From assembly GCF_035294165.1 (NCBI RefSeq), contig NZ_DATGLN010000167.1:1-9151 (forward strand): DNA of 9,151 nucleotides. The letters are read 5' to 3'. A model generated the notes under the pieces. It ran no database searches and had not been told where the DNA came from. It saw only the letters and a program-made list of their open reading frames with translations. How positions within the stretch are numbered: position 1 is the stretch's first letter; every line of letters starts with the position of its first letter. Source of the DNA: Chthonomonas sp035294165 (lineage in GTDB: Bacteria > Armatimonadota > Chthonomonadetes > Chthonomonadales > Chthonomonadaceae). Shown piece after piece: positions 1 to 5,741 of the stretch. The translations under genes were made by a program, and so were the position numbers.

Positions 1-10
1 ATAAAAGAAA

Positions 11-36
11 GGAGAGAGGCACAAACGCCTCTCTCC
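11..36 (-). terminator. Perfect 10-bp hairpin with T-rich tail on the minus strand
   Basis: Bases 11-20 (GGAGAGAGGC) pair perfectly with 27-36 (GCCTCTCTCC) around a 6-base loop. Read on the minus strand the stem is followed by TTTCTTTTAT, which fits an intrinsic terminator for leftward transcription. Read on the plus strand no T-run follows, so there it would be only a leader hairpin or a weak terminator for a gene left of the window. No leftward gene lies immediately to the right, so the direction is uncertain. Confidence 0.4.
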
Positions 37-64
37 CCCATCAACCCGAAAGGAGAAAAGTAAG

Positions 65-727
65 ATGTCTGGTTCCAAGAGGCTACTGAGCCGGTTCGGC
101 ATAGCAGGGTTTTATGTGCTGTTAGGCGTTCTTATAGGGGCTTTTGGGGTAACGATGCGCAGCGCTTCCTCGCAGCCTCAGGAGGAGAGCGTCACGATGC
201 CTAACCTCAGAACCCAATCGTTGACTATAGTGGATAGTCAAGGCCGGCCGGTAATCACTATGGGTTCTATAAAACAAGGAGAAGAGAGCACTCCGGTTCT
301 TCAGCTTAGCTCCTGGGAAGGGAACAAGAAGATTTTTAATGGTTTTCTTATGGGGCAAAGCTCTGCGCTGAATAGGCTCTCTCAGCAGATGGCAACTCAA
401 ATTGGCCACAAGATGAAGCCACTCGTTCCCTTCACCCCCCTTGTCACCCTAATATATCAACCACCGGGGAAGGCGCCTAGTTTTATCTCGATGGGGTTCG
501 ACAGTTCTGGTGGAAGTGGCGAGGTGGTACCCATGATCAGTTTGCAGAATTCGGAGGGCAGTGAGGGATATATTCGTTTGGAGGGGCAACGTCTCGTTAG
601 TAAAAGCGAGGCTGTGCACCTATCGCAGCAGGAGTTAGAGGGTGCACAAACTACATTGCAGACGCTACTAGAACAATTTCTGCAAAGCAGATCGGCTCCT
701 CCTGCTGGTTCAACCGACTCAAAGTGA
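65..727 (+). CDS. Hypothetical membrane-anchored protein with short beta-type repeats
   Basis: I do not recognise a named family. The ATG is preceded by AGGAG at 51-55 with a 9-base gap, which supports this start; the product is 220 residues. Residues 11-31 form one hydrophobic segment after a basic N-terminus (K5, R6, R10), so the protein is probably held in the membrane by an uncleaved N-terminal anchor with the rest outside the cytoplasm. Residues 53-66 (LTIVDSQGRPVITM), followed by the stretch around VLQLSSWEG and by MISLQNSEGSEGYIRLEG, look like short beta-strand units of the form hydrophobic-D/N-x-x-G-x-x-hydrophobic. Similar units occur in many uncharacterised exported bacterial proteins. 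The last 40 residues contain a Q/E/L-rich amphipathic helix (about 184-207) and a P/S/T-rich tail. A catalytic motif is not visible. It appears to be a single-gene unit. The reading frame is convincing; the function is unknown. Confidence 0.8.
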   Translation: MSGSKRLLSRFGIAGFYVLLGVLIGAFGVTMRSASSQPQEESVTMPNLRTQSLTIVDSQGRPVITMGSIKQGEESTPVLQLSSWEGNKKIFNGFLMGQSSALNRLSQQMATQIGHKMKPLVPFTPLVTLIYQPPGKAPSFISMGFDSSGGSGEVVPMISLQNSEGSEGYIRLEGQRLVSKSEAVHLSQQELEGAQTTLQTLLEQFLQSRSAPPAGSTDSK

Positions 728-853
728 GTGGTTGCGTCGCATAACCATCATAACACGATGACCATGTCTGCTTAACTGCAACCACCGCCAAAACCTAATC
801 TGCCTAAACGCCAACCTCCTATACGATTCTATCGCCCTAAACAGGCGCTTGAA

Positions 854-887
854 AGGGAAGTCCTCAAACTGACATGAGGACTTCTCT
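854..887 (+). terminator. Strong hairpin downstream of the first gene, possible terminator
   Basis: Bases 857-866 (GAAGTCCTCA) and 875-884 (TGAGGACTTC) form a perfect 10-bp stem with an 8-base loop. The stem extends to 13 bp (854-887) with one G-T pair. The following bases are pyrimidine-rich (TCTCTATGCTTGCT) but lack a clean T-run. It lies about 130 bases after the stop of the membrane-anchored protein gene. It may terminate that transcript or be a leader element of the next gene. Confidence 0.4.
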
Positions 888-943
888 CTCTATGCTTGCT
901 GGAGGTCTTACGATGGGGGCAAAGATAAAAATTACGTCGCTCC

Positions 944-972
944 TTGCGATCTGCAGGTTGTTAGGGTATCTT
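944..972 (+). promoter_or_regulatory. Candidate sigma70 promoter for the GloVer lipoprotein gene
   Basis: TTGCGA at 944-949 and TATCTT at 967-972 are separated by 17 bases; each matches 4 of 6 consensus positions. Transcription would start near 979 and leave a leader of about 75 bases before the ATG at 1055. The rest of the gap from 728 to 1054 holds only the hairpin at 854-887 and a doubtful small ORF. Confidence 0.3.
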
Positions 973-1054
973 AGTGATATTTATGAAGCTTATTACTCCA
1001 AGACAAACGCCAATCGGATTTTGTTCTCCACTCGAAGCCAAAGGAGATGCACTA

Positions 1055-2458
1055 ATGATGAAAAATGGTACGCCCGTCCGTTTACCTTCAAGCTGTGATC
1101 GCCTCAAGACAAAGAGACGGTCGTTCTGGCAAGAGCTGCGCACTGCTACCTTCCTGGGGAACGGCAAAAGATCGAGACAACTGTGGCTGTTCCTCCTCGG
1201 TGTTTCCCTTCTTTATGGCTGTGAGAGTGTAACCCTCATTGCGGGAAAAGATGGCGATATTTACGGGATCGATTCCAGCGTAGGGACGTTATTCAAGATA
1301 GACCCCCCTACCCATCAGTTTGTAGTGCTCCGCCGTTTTTCTGATGAAGGCTTCCCTAGAGTGTTGGTCGCCGGCACCAACAACACCTATTATGGGGTGA
1401 CGGAGGCCTTTACGGATTCTTCAGAGTACAGTACCCTATTTTGGTGGAAAGACGGAGAGTATCAACGTTTACGTACCCTTTCGAGTACAGAGGGCGCAAG
1501 TGTTGGGTCTTTGGTGGTGGATGCGAGTCACTCTCTGCTCTATGGCCTCACTACGAACTCTAATGCGGGCGGAGGCGCTCTCTTCTCGTGTACTCAGGAG
1601 GGGCAGATCCGTGTGCTTCGTAGGTTCTCATCCCATACGTGGCCTGCGGTTCTGTGGGAGGGTAACGACCACAATCTGTATGGTCTGGCGATGATTACAG
1701 TTTCTGAACAGATCAAAAGCGTTTTGTTTACCTATCAGCCCCAGACAGGCTTTCGCCTCCTGCATATATTTGCACTCTGCAACGATTTTAGCTATCCTCT
1801 ACAGTCCCCGGATGGCAATACCTACTTTACAGCATGGGGTGGGTGGTATAGGAAGGGCGCTCTGCTCTGCTTAACCGCATCCCAACAGATACAACTCCTT
1901 TACCGGTTCAAGAGACGGGTAGAGGGCTACGCTCCGGAGCTGATCGCCTATCGTTCGGGACATCTGTATGGGATAGCGAAGGGCGGCGTCCACGGCAAAG
2001 GTCTCTTGTTTGATTACTTCAAGGGACGCTGTCGTGTTCTGCATGCGTTTTTGCGTGAATCCGAGGCCCCCGCTGTAGGGGGAATGTATAAACCTCGGAG
2101 TGGCTCTCCCTGCTACCTATTCAGGGATAGTTTGACAAACGGGGTAAATATGGGGCAAGATGGTCAGCTGTTTGTGGTAAGCCCGGTGGGGATATACGTT
2201 TGTACATTAAACGGGCAGTATACTCTGCAGCGCCGATTGCCACCGCAGTTATCTCCGAAGAGTGCAGATGGTTTTGTGAGCTATTGGATGGGGTCTCGGT
2301 TATACGGGTTCCTGAGCAAGCGGCAGAGTGGAGTATTGGGGGAGCTGAATACTCAAACGATTGTGTGGGAGTATACTCCTGAGACGAAGGAGTTGCGTAC
2401 TTTAGCTCACCTGGAGGTAGAGCCTGCAGGGGAAGGAGATAAGACGAGAGGAGGTTAG
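1055..2458 (+). CDS. Predicted lipoprotein with GloVer (Gloeobacter/Verrucomicrobia-type) repeats
   Basis: From this start the product is 467 residues. The frame is open back to a GTG at 974, but ATG 1055 has AAGGAG at 1041-1046 with an 8-base gap, far better than any upstream start. A basic N-terminus of about 42 residues is followed by a hydrophobic stretch ending in LLYGC, with Cys56 as probable lipidation site. The protein is then likely an exported lipoprotein; the n-region is unusually long. The rest is about seven imperfect repeats of 35-60 residues. Each combines a LYG-type core (DIYG, YYGV, LLYGL, NLYGL, HLYGI, RLYGF), a G-x-LF strand, and a VLRRF-type strand (VLRRF twice, LLHIF, LLYRF, VLHAF). 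This is the pattern of the GloVer tandem repeat family, which resembles beta-propeller blades; family functions are unknown. I infer an extracytoplasmic binding or scaffold role. Repeats here are divergent and lack the usual GGxxGxGTVFK wording. No enzyme motif is seen. Confidence 0.78.
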   Translation: MMKNGTPVRLPSSCDRLKTKRRSFWQELRTATFLGNGKRSRQLWLFLLGVSLLYGCESVTLIAGKDGDIYGIDSSVGTLFKIDPPTHQFVVLRRFSDEGFPRVLVAGTNNTYYGVTEAFTDSSEYSTLFWWKDGEYQRLRTLSSTEGASVGSLVVDASHSLLYGLTTNSNAGGGALFSCTQEGQIRVLRRFSSHTWPAVLWEGNDHNLYGLAMITVSEQIKSVLFTYQPQTGFRLLHIFALCNDFSYPLQSPDGNTYFTAWGGWYRKGALLCLTASQQIQLLYRFKRRVEGYAPELIAYRSGHLYGIAKGGVHGKGLLFDYFKGRCRVLHAFLRESEAPAVGGMYKPRSGSPCYLFRDSLTNGVNMGQDGQLFVVSPVGIYVCTLNGQYTLQRRLPPQLSPKSADGFVSYWMGSRLYGFLSKRQSGVLGELNTQTIVWEYTPETKELRTLAHLEVEPAGEGDKTRGG

Positions 2459-2902
2459 CGTCTGTTGGATAAACGAGATATGTCTGGTAAACGCCCCCAC
2501 GCCTAGAGGCGAAGGTCCCTCTCGCTTTGCTTCGAGGTGAGGTGGTTTCCGCGCGCACATTTCTATAAAATATCGCTCAGATGGGAGCCTCTGCGATGCC
2601 TGCCCTGCTGTTAAGCAAGAGGAAAACGTTGCGCTAAGGTGTGTCCGCTTGTTCTAGGTGGAGGCCTTCGGTTGTGCTTAGCGTGGCCAAAGAGCCACGC
2701 ACACCGGCCAGCTTAGCACCAGCAAAATAGCGACCATCAAGAGCACGATAAGCCGATCGAGCATTTTGACAAGATGTGTTGACATGTTCTAGGTTCCTAT
2801 GGGCAGTTAGGTTGGAAACCAAGAGGCCCATAAGGTCCCCATAAAGCCAAACCTTCGTTAGGGCAAGCCGGCAAGGGCTTGTTGAATGAGCGCACTCGGT
2901 TT

Positions 2903-2920
2903 CCAAAACCTAGCTTTTGG
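2903..2920. repeat. 6-bp inverted repeat next to the protease promoter
   Basis: CCAAAA (2903-2908) and TTTTGG (2915-2920) are perfect inverted copies around CCTAGC. The repeat ends three bases before the candidate -35 box at 2924, a position where an operator could sit. An overlapping pairing GGTTT/AAACC (2899-2910) is also possible. A regulatory role is inference only. Confidence 0.3.
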
Positions 2921-2923
2921 GCA

Positions 2924-2952
2924 TTCACAGAGGTTGTTCCCTTTCGTATAGG
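2924..2952 (+). promoter_or_regulatory. Candidate sigma70 promoter for the M48 protease gene
   Basis: TTCACA at 2924-2929 matches 5 of 6 positions of the -35 consensus. TATAGG at 2947-2952 matches 4 of 6 of the -10 consensus. The spacer is 17 bases. Predicted start of transcription is near 2959, leaving a leader of about 90 bases before the ATG at 3048. Confidence 0.42.
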
Positions 2953-3047
2953 AAAAGTGAACTGACGAGATCACCGGTTTTTGGAAAAGGCTAAGAGAAC
3001 ACCGCCGTTTGGAAAGTCGTCTGATGAAGATGGAAGGAGCAGAGACC

Positions 3048-3881
3048 ATGTGTCAGCATAAAGGGTGCTGTGGCAACCCGGACGTCGAGAAGATATTGGG
3101 TGAGATTGAGCGCAAATCGCGTCGCCAGTTTTTGCGAGAGCTAACAACCGGTGGATTGCTGGTGGCCTTGGCGACGATGGATGAGCAAGCTCGTGCCGAC
3201 ATCTTTATGCCGAGCATCTCCGAGCAGAAGAAAGTGGGACAGCAGGCAGAGCGACAGATATTGCAGCAGTATCGGGTGGTTCATGGACCTCAGGAGAGAT
3301 GGCTACAACGCGTGGGAGAGCGCCTGCGGGCGGCGCTAGATGAGAAAGACAGACGCACCTGGGACTATCGGTTTCATGTGATAGAGAGTAAGGAGATAAA
3401 TGCCTTTGCGCTGCCGGGTGGGCCTATCTTCATGTTCACCGGTCTCATGGATCGCATCCACGATGATTCGGAACTAGCCGCCGTTACCGGCCACGAGATG
3501 ACCCATGTGCGCTTACAGCACTGGGCACGCCGAGTGGCTACCCAGAGGAAAGAGGAGCTTGGCTTTTTAGGAATTGTGCTCTTAACCCATGCAAATCGCA
3601 CATTGCAGAGTTTAGGTGACTTGGCCTTGAGCGCCATAGACCTGAAATATTCACGTGATGAGGAGAAGCAGGCCGATATCGGTGGCCTGGAGGATATGGT
3701 GGCTGCCGGATATAACCCCAACGGCATGTTGGAACTGTTTGATATGTTAGAGCAGGCCACAAAAGGCCACCCACAGCCGCCGGAGTTCCTTAGCGATCAC
3801 CCTCTCACGCAAGAGCGCATTCGCTACGTGCAACAGCTCATCCAGGAGAAGTATAGCGCCTATACGGATAGGCCCATGTAG
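3048..3881 (+). CDS. M48-family zinc metalloprotease with Tat signal
   Basis: A 277-residue zinc endopeptidase, related in motif layout to the periplasmic proteases LoiP and BepA. ATG 3048 has AAGGAG at 3034-3039 with an 8-base gap; the frame is open to a TTG at 3009 but those starts lack such a site. The zinc site is visible: H149-E150-M-T-H153 (HExxH, with E150 as catalytic base) and a third ligand at E206 in S-R-D-E-E-K-Q-A-D, the family's ExxxD segment. S24-R-R-Q-F-L-R followed by a weakly hydrophobic stretch and ARA-D (cut expected after A50) is a twin-arginine export signal, so the folded enzyme probably acts outside the cytoplasmic membrane. Known relatives degrade misfolded envelope proteins; that role is inferred here. 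Odd: a cysteine-rich 23-residue stretch (C2, C7, C8) precedes the Tat motif. There are no TPR repeats, unlike BepA. A terminator-like hairpin follows the stop, suggesting a single-gene unit. Confidence 0.9.
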   Translation: MCQHKGCCGNPDVEKILGEIERKSRRQFLRELTTGGLLVALATMDEQARADIFMPSISEQKKVGQQAERQILQQYRVVHGPQERWLQRVGERLRAALDEKDRRTWDYRFHVIESKEINAFALPGGPIFMFTGLMDRIHDDSELAAVTGHEMTHVRLQHWARRVATQRKEELGFLGIVLLTHANRTLQSLGDLALSAIDLKYSRDEEKQADIGGLEDMVAAGYNPNGMLELFDMLEQATKGHPQPPEFLSDHPLTQERIRYVQQLIQEKYSAYTDRPM

Positions 3882-3901
3882 ACGAAAGGACGAAGGCCAA
3901 C

Positions 3902-3923
3902 AAACCGGCATTCGGTTTTTTAT
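3902..3923 (+). terminator. Short intrinsic terminator after the protease gene
   Basis: AAACCG (3902-3907) pairs with CGGTTT (3913-3918) around a 5-base loop, and the T-run continues to 3921 (six Ts in total). It lies 20 bases after the protease stop. Only three of the six pairs are G-C, so it may be leaky. It sits between convergent genes, and the minus-strand reading has a weaker T-rich tail that might also serve rtcB. Confidence 0.55.
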
Positions 3924-4086
3924 GATAACCTTCCCTTTGCAAGACCGGCACACCAGTCCCCTTTCTCGCTAATAGGGGGAAAGGAGGGATAGGGGGCGAG
4001 TAAGGCGGGCTTGCTTTGTTAACTGCCTCTAGGACTGCCGGCCTCTATAAGCCCCCCATCCTCTCTGGGTTTCCAAGAGGGGAAGA

Positions 4087-5265
4087 TCAATCCTTATACG
4101 GATCGACCACCCCACGCCCGGCCATCGCTACACCGATGGGCTTGAGGGTATGAAGAATACGTACCGTCTTACCCTGGTGCCGCAGCACCTCATCTAGGCG
4201 CTTGTAGCATTCGGGGCTTTCGTCCACGTCGCCGCCACGAAGCGTAACGCCTGCACGCTGCACCCACTGCGTCATGCTATCGCGCGAGAGCGTGCGCTTT
4301 GCCTGGTTGCGCCCAAGCACGCGACCCGCACCGTGCACCGTAGAGAAGAGCGTGTAGTGCAGCAGGGGCACGTTCTGGTGCTTTTCGCTCTTTTCGGGGC
4401 TAACCCCCTCCAAAATGACGGCCGGCTCGCCCATGGTGCCGCCAACGAAGCTTTTTTGGCCGGGGTATGAGGGCGTAGCCCCTTTGCGCACAACCCACAC
4501 CTCAACTCCATCAATGGTCTCTTTCCAAGCGAAGTTGTGGTGGTTATGCACCTCCTCCACGATATTGGCCCCGATGATTTTGGCAACTTTATCGCAAACC
4601 CAGTCCCGACCAGCATAGGCGTAGCGACCGGCGAGGTGCATGCATTCAAGGTAGAGTTGCCCCAACTCCTCTTTCAGCGGCAACACCAGGGGGTCTACCA
4701 TCATGCCATCCTTCGCACCGGTCTTCTTTAGGAACCAGGTGAGGGTGCGATGCCCTAGCCCACGGCTGCCGAAGTGAACCCCCACCCACACGCGATCCTC
4801 TTCGTCCACGAAAATATCCACGTAGTGGTTGCCGCCGCCCACCGTGCCAAGCTGTGCATAGGCCATCTGCTTAAGGGAGCGTACCGGTTCGAGCTTCCAC
4901 GCCGGGTCGTCGAACAGCGGATGGTCTACACGTTCTTTGTTGGCGCGACCAAGGCCGAAGGAGATTTGGGAAGCGATGTCGTCCATAATACGCCCGATGT
5001 TAGCCCGCACCTCCTCGGCCGGAACGTCGAGTCGCACCGCCTTGTTGCCGCAGGCGATGTCGAAGCCTACTCCCGAAGGCGAGATGGCGTCGTAATAGGC
5101 GATCACCCCCCCAATCGGCACCGCATAGCCAACGTGGTGGTCGGCCATAAGGGCGGCGCGATAGGCGTTCTTGTGCTTCATGCAGTTTCTAATCTGGGTT
5201 ACTGCATCCTCTTGTGGCTCCCCAAACACGGGGATACCCTCGATGAACTGTACCTTTGCGCTCAT
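4087..5265 (-). CDS. rtcB: RtcB-family RNA ligase
   Basis: RtcB enzymes join RNA 2',3'-cyclic phosphate (or 3'-phosphate) ends to 5'-OH ends using GTP and Mn2+, in tRNA splicing or RNA repair. From ATG 5265 the product is 392 residues. This start has GGA 7 bases upstream and gives an N-terminus (MSAKVQFIEGIPVFGEP) like family members; in-frame starts at 5283, 5277 and TTG 5325 are weaker. Family motifs in order: D42-H-H-V-G and P50-I-G-G; G-V-G-F-D69-I-A-C72-G (metal-binding Asp and Cys); L-G-T-V-G-G-G-N146-H147; V-H164-F-G-S-R-G-L-G-H; H243-N; R260-K-G-A-T; and H311-G-A-G-R with the guanylylated histidine. Differences from E. coli and Pyrococcus RtcB: D150 where Glu follows the NH motif, G219-R where N-R is usual, and an ending in PIGVAMAG plus an eleven-residue tail ending in DPYKD instead of a terminal VKG. 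It therefore seems to be a divergent subfamily. No archease, rtcA or rtcR gene is in the window. Confidence 0.92.
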   Translation of the reverse strand: MSAKVQFIEGIPVFGEPQEDAVTQIRNCMKHKNAYRAALMADHHVGYAVPIGGVIAYYDAISPSGVGFDIACGNKAVRLDVPAEEVRANIGRIMDDIASQISFGLGRANKERVDHPLFDDPAWKLEPVRSLKQMAYAQLGTVGGGNHYVDIFVDEEDRVWVGVHFGSRGLGHRTLTWFLKKTGAKDGMMVDPLVLPLKEELGQLYLECMHLAGRYAYAGRDWVCDKVAKIIGANIVEEVHNHHNFAWKETIDGVEVWVVRKGATPSYPGQKSFVGGTMGEPAVILEGVSPEKSEKHQNVPLLHYTLFSTVHGAGRVLGRNQAKRTLSRDSMTQWVQRAGVTLRGGDVDESPECYKRLDEVLRHQGKTVRILHTLKPIGVAMAGRGVVDPYKD

Positions 5266-5340
5266 ATTCGGTTCCATAAGCATGTTAAGCTTTCTATGGG
5301 GATTTGCCTTTAAATCCCTACGCAAATCTATATCGAGAAG

Positions 5341-5349
5341 TTATCCACA
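5341..5349 (+). promoter_or_regulatory. Perfect DnaA-box sequence upstream of rtcB
   Basis: TTATCCACA matches the DnaA-box consensus exactly. On the minus strand it lies 8 bases upstream of a -10-like TATAGA (plus-strand 5327-5332), which could drive rtcB with a leader of about 55 bases; no good -35 is visible for that promoter. Only one box was found, so this is not an origin. Binding could affect rtcB transcription, but a 9-base match can also arise by chance. Confidence 0.35.
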
Positions 5350-5446
5350 AAAAGTAAAACGGGCTATCATGAAGCCTCCGTGCACAAGTTTGGAGAGGCC
5401 GTGTGCGAACAAAAAGCCGATTTCGAGAAAATGGACGCGAAAAAGG

Positions 5447-5476
5447 TTGACAAAAAGAGAAGAGTTGGAGTAAACT
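5447..5476 (+). promoter_or_regulatory. Sigma70-type promoter of the str operon
   Basis: TTGACA at 5447-5452 is a perfect -35 box. TAAACT at 5471-5476 matches 4 of 6 -10 positions. The spacer is 18 bases, and A/G-rich DNA surrounds the -35. The predicted start of transcription is near 5483. It is the best promoter in the window and points at rpsL, so it is the likely main promoter of rpsL-rpsG-fusA and perhaps tuf. Confidence 0.68.
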
Positions 5477-5482
5477 ACACAG

Positions 5483-5741
5483 GTTCTCGCGCTAGGAGGT
5501 TTATGGCGCGGTAGGACAGACGCACTTAACGTAAAGGAGGCGGTTAAAAGCGGGGCTTCCCCCGACTTCATGGGACTTCCGTAACGACGATACAGCTCCT
5601 GTGCGCGTGTTGTCCTGCCCGGCCAATGGCTGAGGGCATTTTTAATGCCTTTCCTCATATAATGCGCGAACCTCGGTTTCGGTAGGGTCTCTTTTTGAGA
5701 TCGTAAAAACTCTGCTTTGGGTGAAGGAAGCGGCGAAACGT
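5483..5741 (+). promoter_or_regulatory. Structured 5' leader of the str operon
   Basis: About 260 untranslated bases precede rpsL. Structures seen: CGGGG/CCCCG with a CTTC loop (5551-5564); GCC-AAT-GGC nested in GCCC/GGGC (5617-5637); GGCATT/AATGCC with a TTT loop (5635-5649); and GTCTC/GAGAT with a five-T loop (5687-5701). The second and third share 5635-5637, so they exclude one another, as in attenuators and riboswitch-like leaders, though no clean terminator T-run follows. A GGAGG at 5495-5499 precedes the three-codon frame ATG-GCG-CGG-TAG (5503-5514) by only 3 bases. A second GGAGG (5536-5540) has no start codon at normal distance. A perfect TATAAT at 5658-5663 could be a second promoter, but its -35 region (GGCATT) is poor. 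I do not recognise a known riboswitch. Confidence 0.4.

Larger units (their letters stand above)
2459..3047. other. 589-base gap without a convincing gene
   Basis: No open frame here looks like a conserved protein. What is visible: a near-direct repeat just after the lipoprotein stop (GTCTG..GG.TAAACG around 2460-2475 and GTCTGGTAAACG around 2480-2491); an isolated TATAAAAT at 2564-2571 without a good -35; a perfect 7-bp hairpin GCGTGGC/GCCACGC at 2681-2687 and 2694-2700; a 28-codon hydrophobic minus-strand frame at 2678-2764; and, near the right end, the inverted repeat and promoter listed separately for the protease gene. A clear terminator for the lipoprotein gene is not found. The tract may be decayed coding DNA or an uncharacterised non-coding element. 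Confidence 0.5.

Noticed and set aside
974..1054. Upstream GTG and ATG starts for the lipoprotein gene
   Set aside because: They lack a ribosome binding site, whereas ATG 1055 has AAGGAG at the ideal distance, and a candidate promoter overlaps 944-972.
2121..2558. 145-codon minus-strand frame antisense to the lipoprotein gene
   Set aside because: It is a shadow of the real frame, with no ribosome binding site and composition unlike a natural protein.
2581..2637. 18-codon plus-strand frame after TATAAAAT
   Set aside because: No ribosome binding site before ATG 2581 and no usable -35 for the TATAAAAT.
2634..2906. 90-codon minus-strand frame in the gene-poor gap
   Set aside because: No ribosome binding site, no recognisable motif, and no better than chance for a gap of this length.
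3958..4086. G- and C-rich inverted segments as a terminator for rtcB
   Set aside because: The possible stems are imperfect with long loops, and neither strand shows a T-run after them.
5266..5325. TTG and ATG starts extending RtcB by up to 20 residues
   Set aside because: The extension is not like the family N-terminus, has no ribosome binding site, and overlaps the likely leader and promoter of rtcB.
5341..5349. DnaA box as evidence of a replication origin
   Set aside because: Only one box is seen, with no cluster, no AT-rich unwinding element, and no dnaA, dnaN or gyr genes nearby.
5721..5741. In-frame GTG that would add seven residues to S12
   Set aside because: S12 begins MPTINQL/MATVNQL throughout bacteria, and the bases in question contain the AAGGAAG ribosome binding site for the ATG at 5742.
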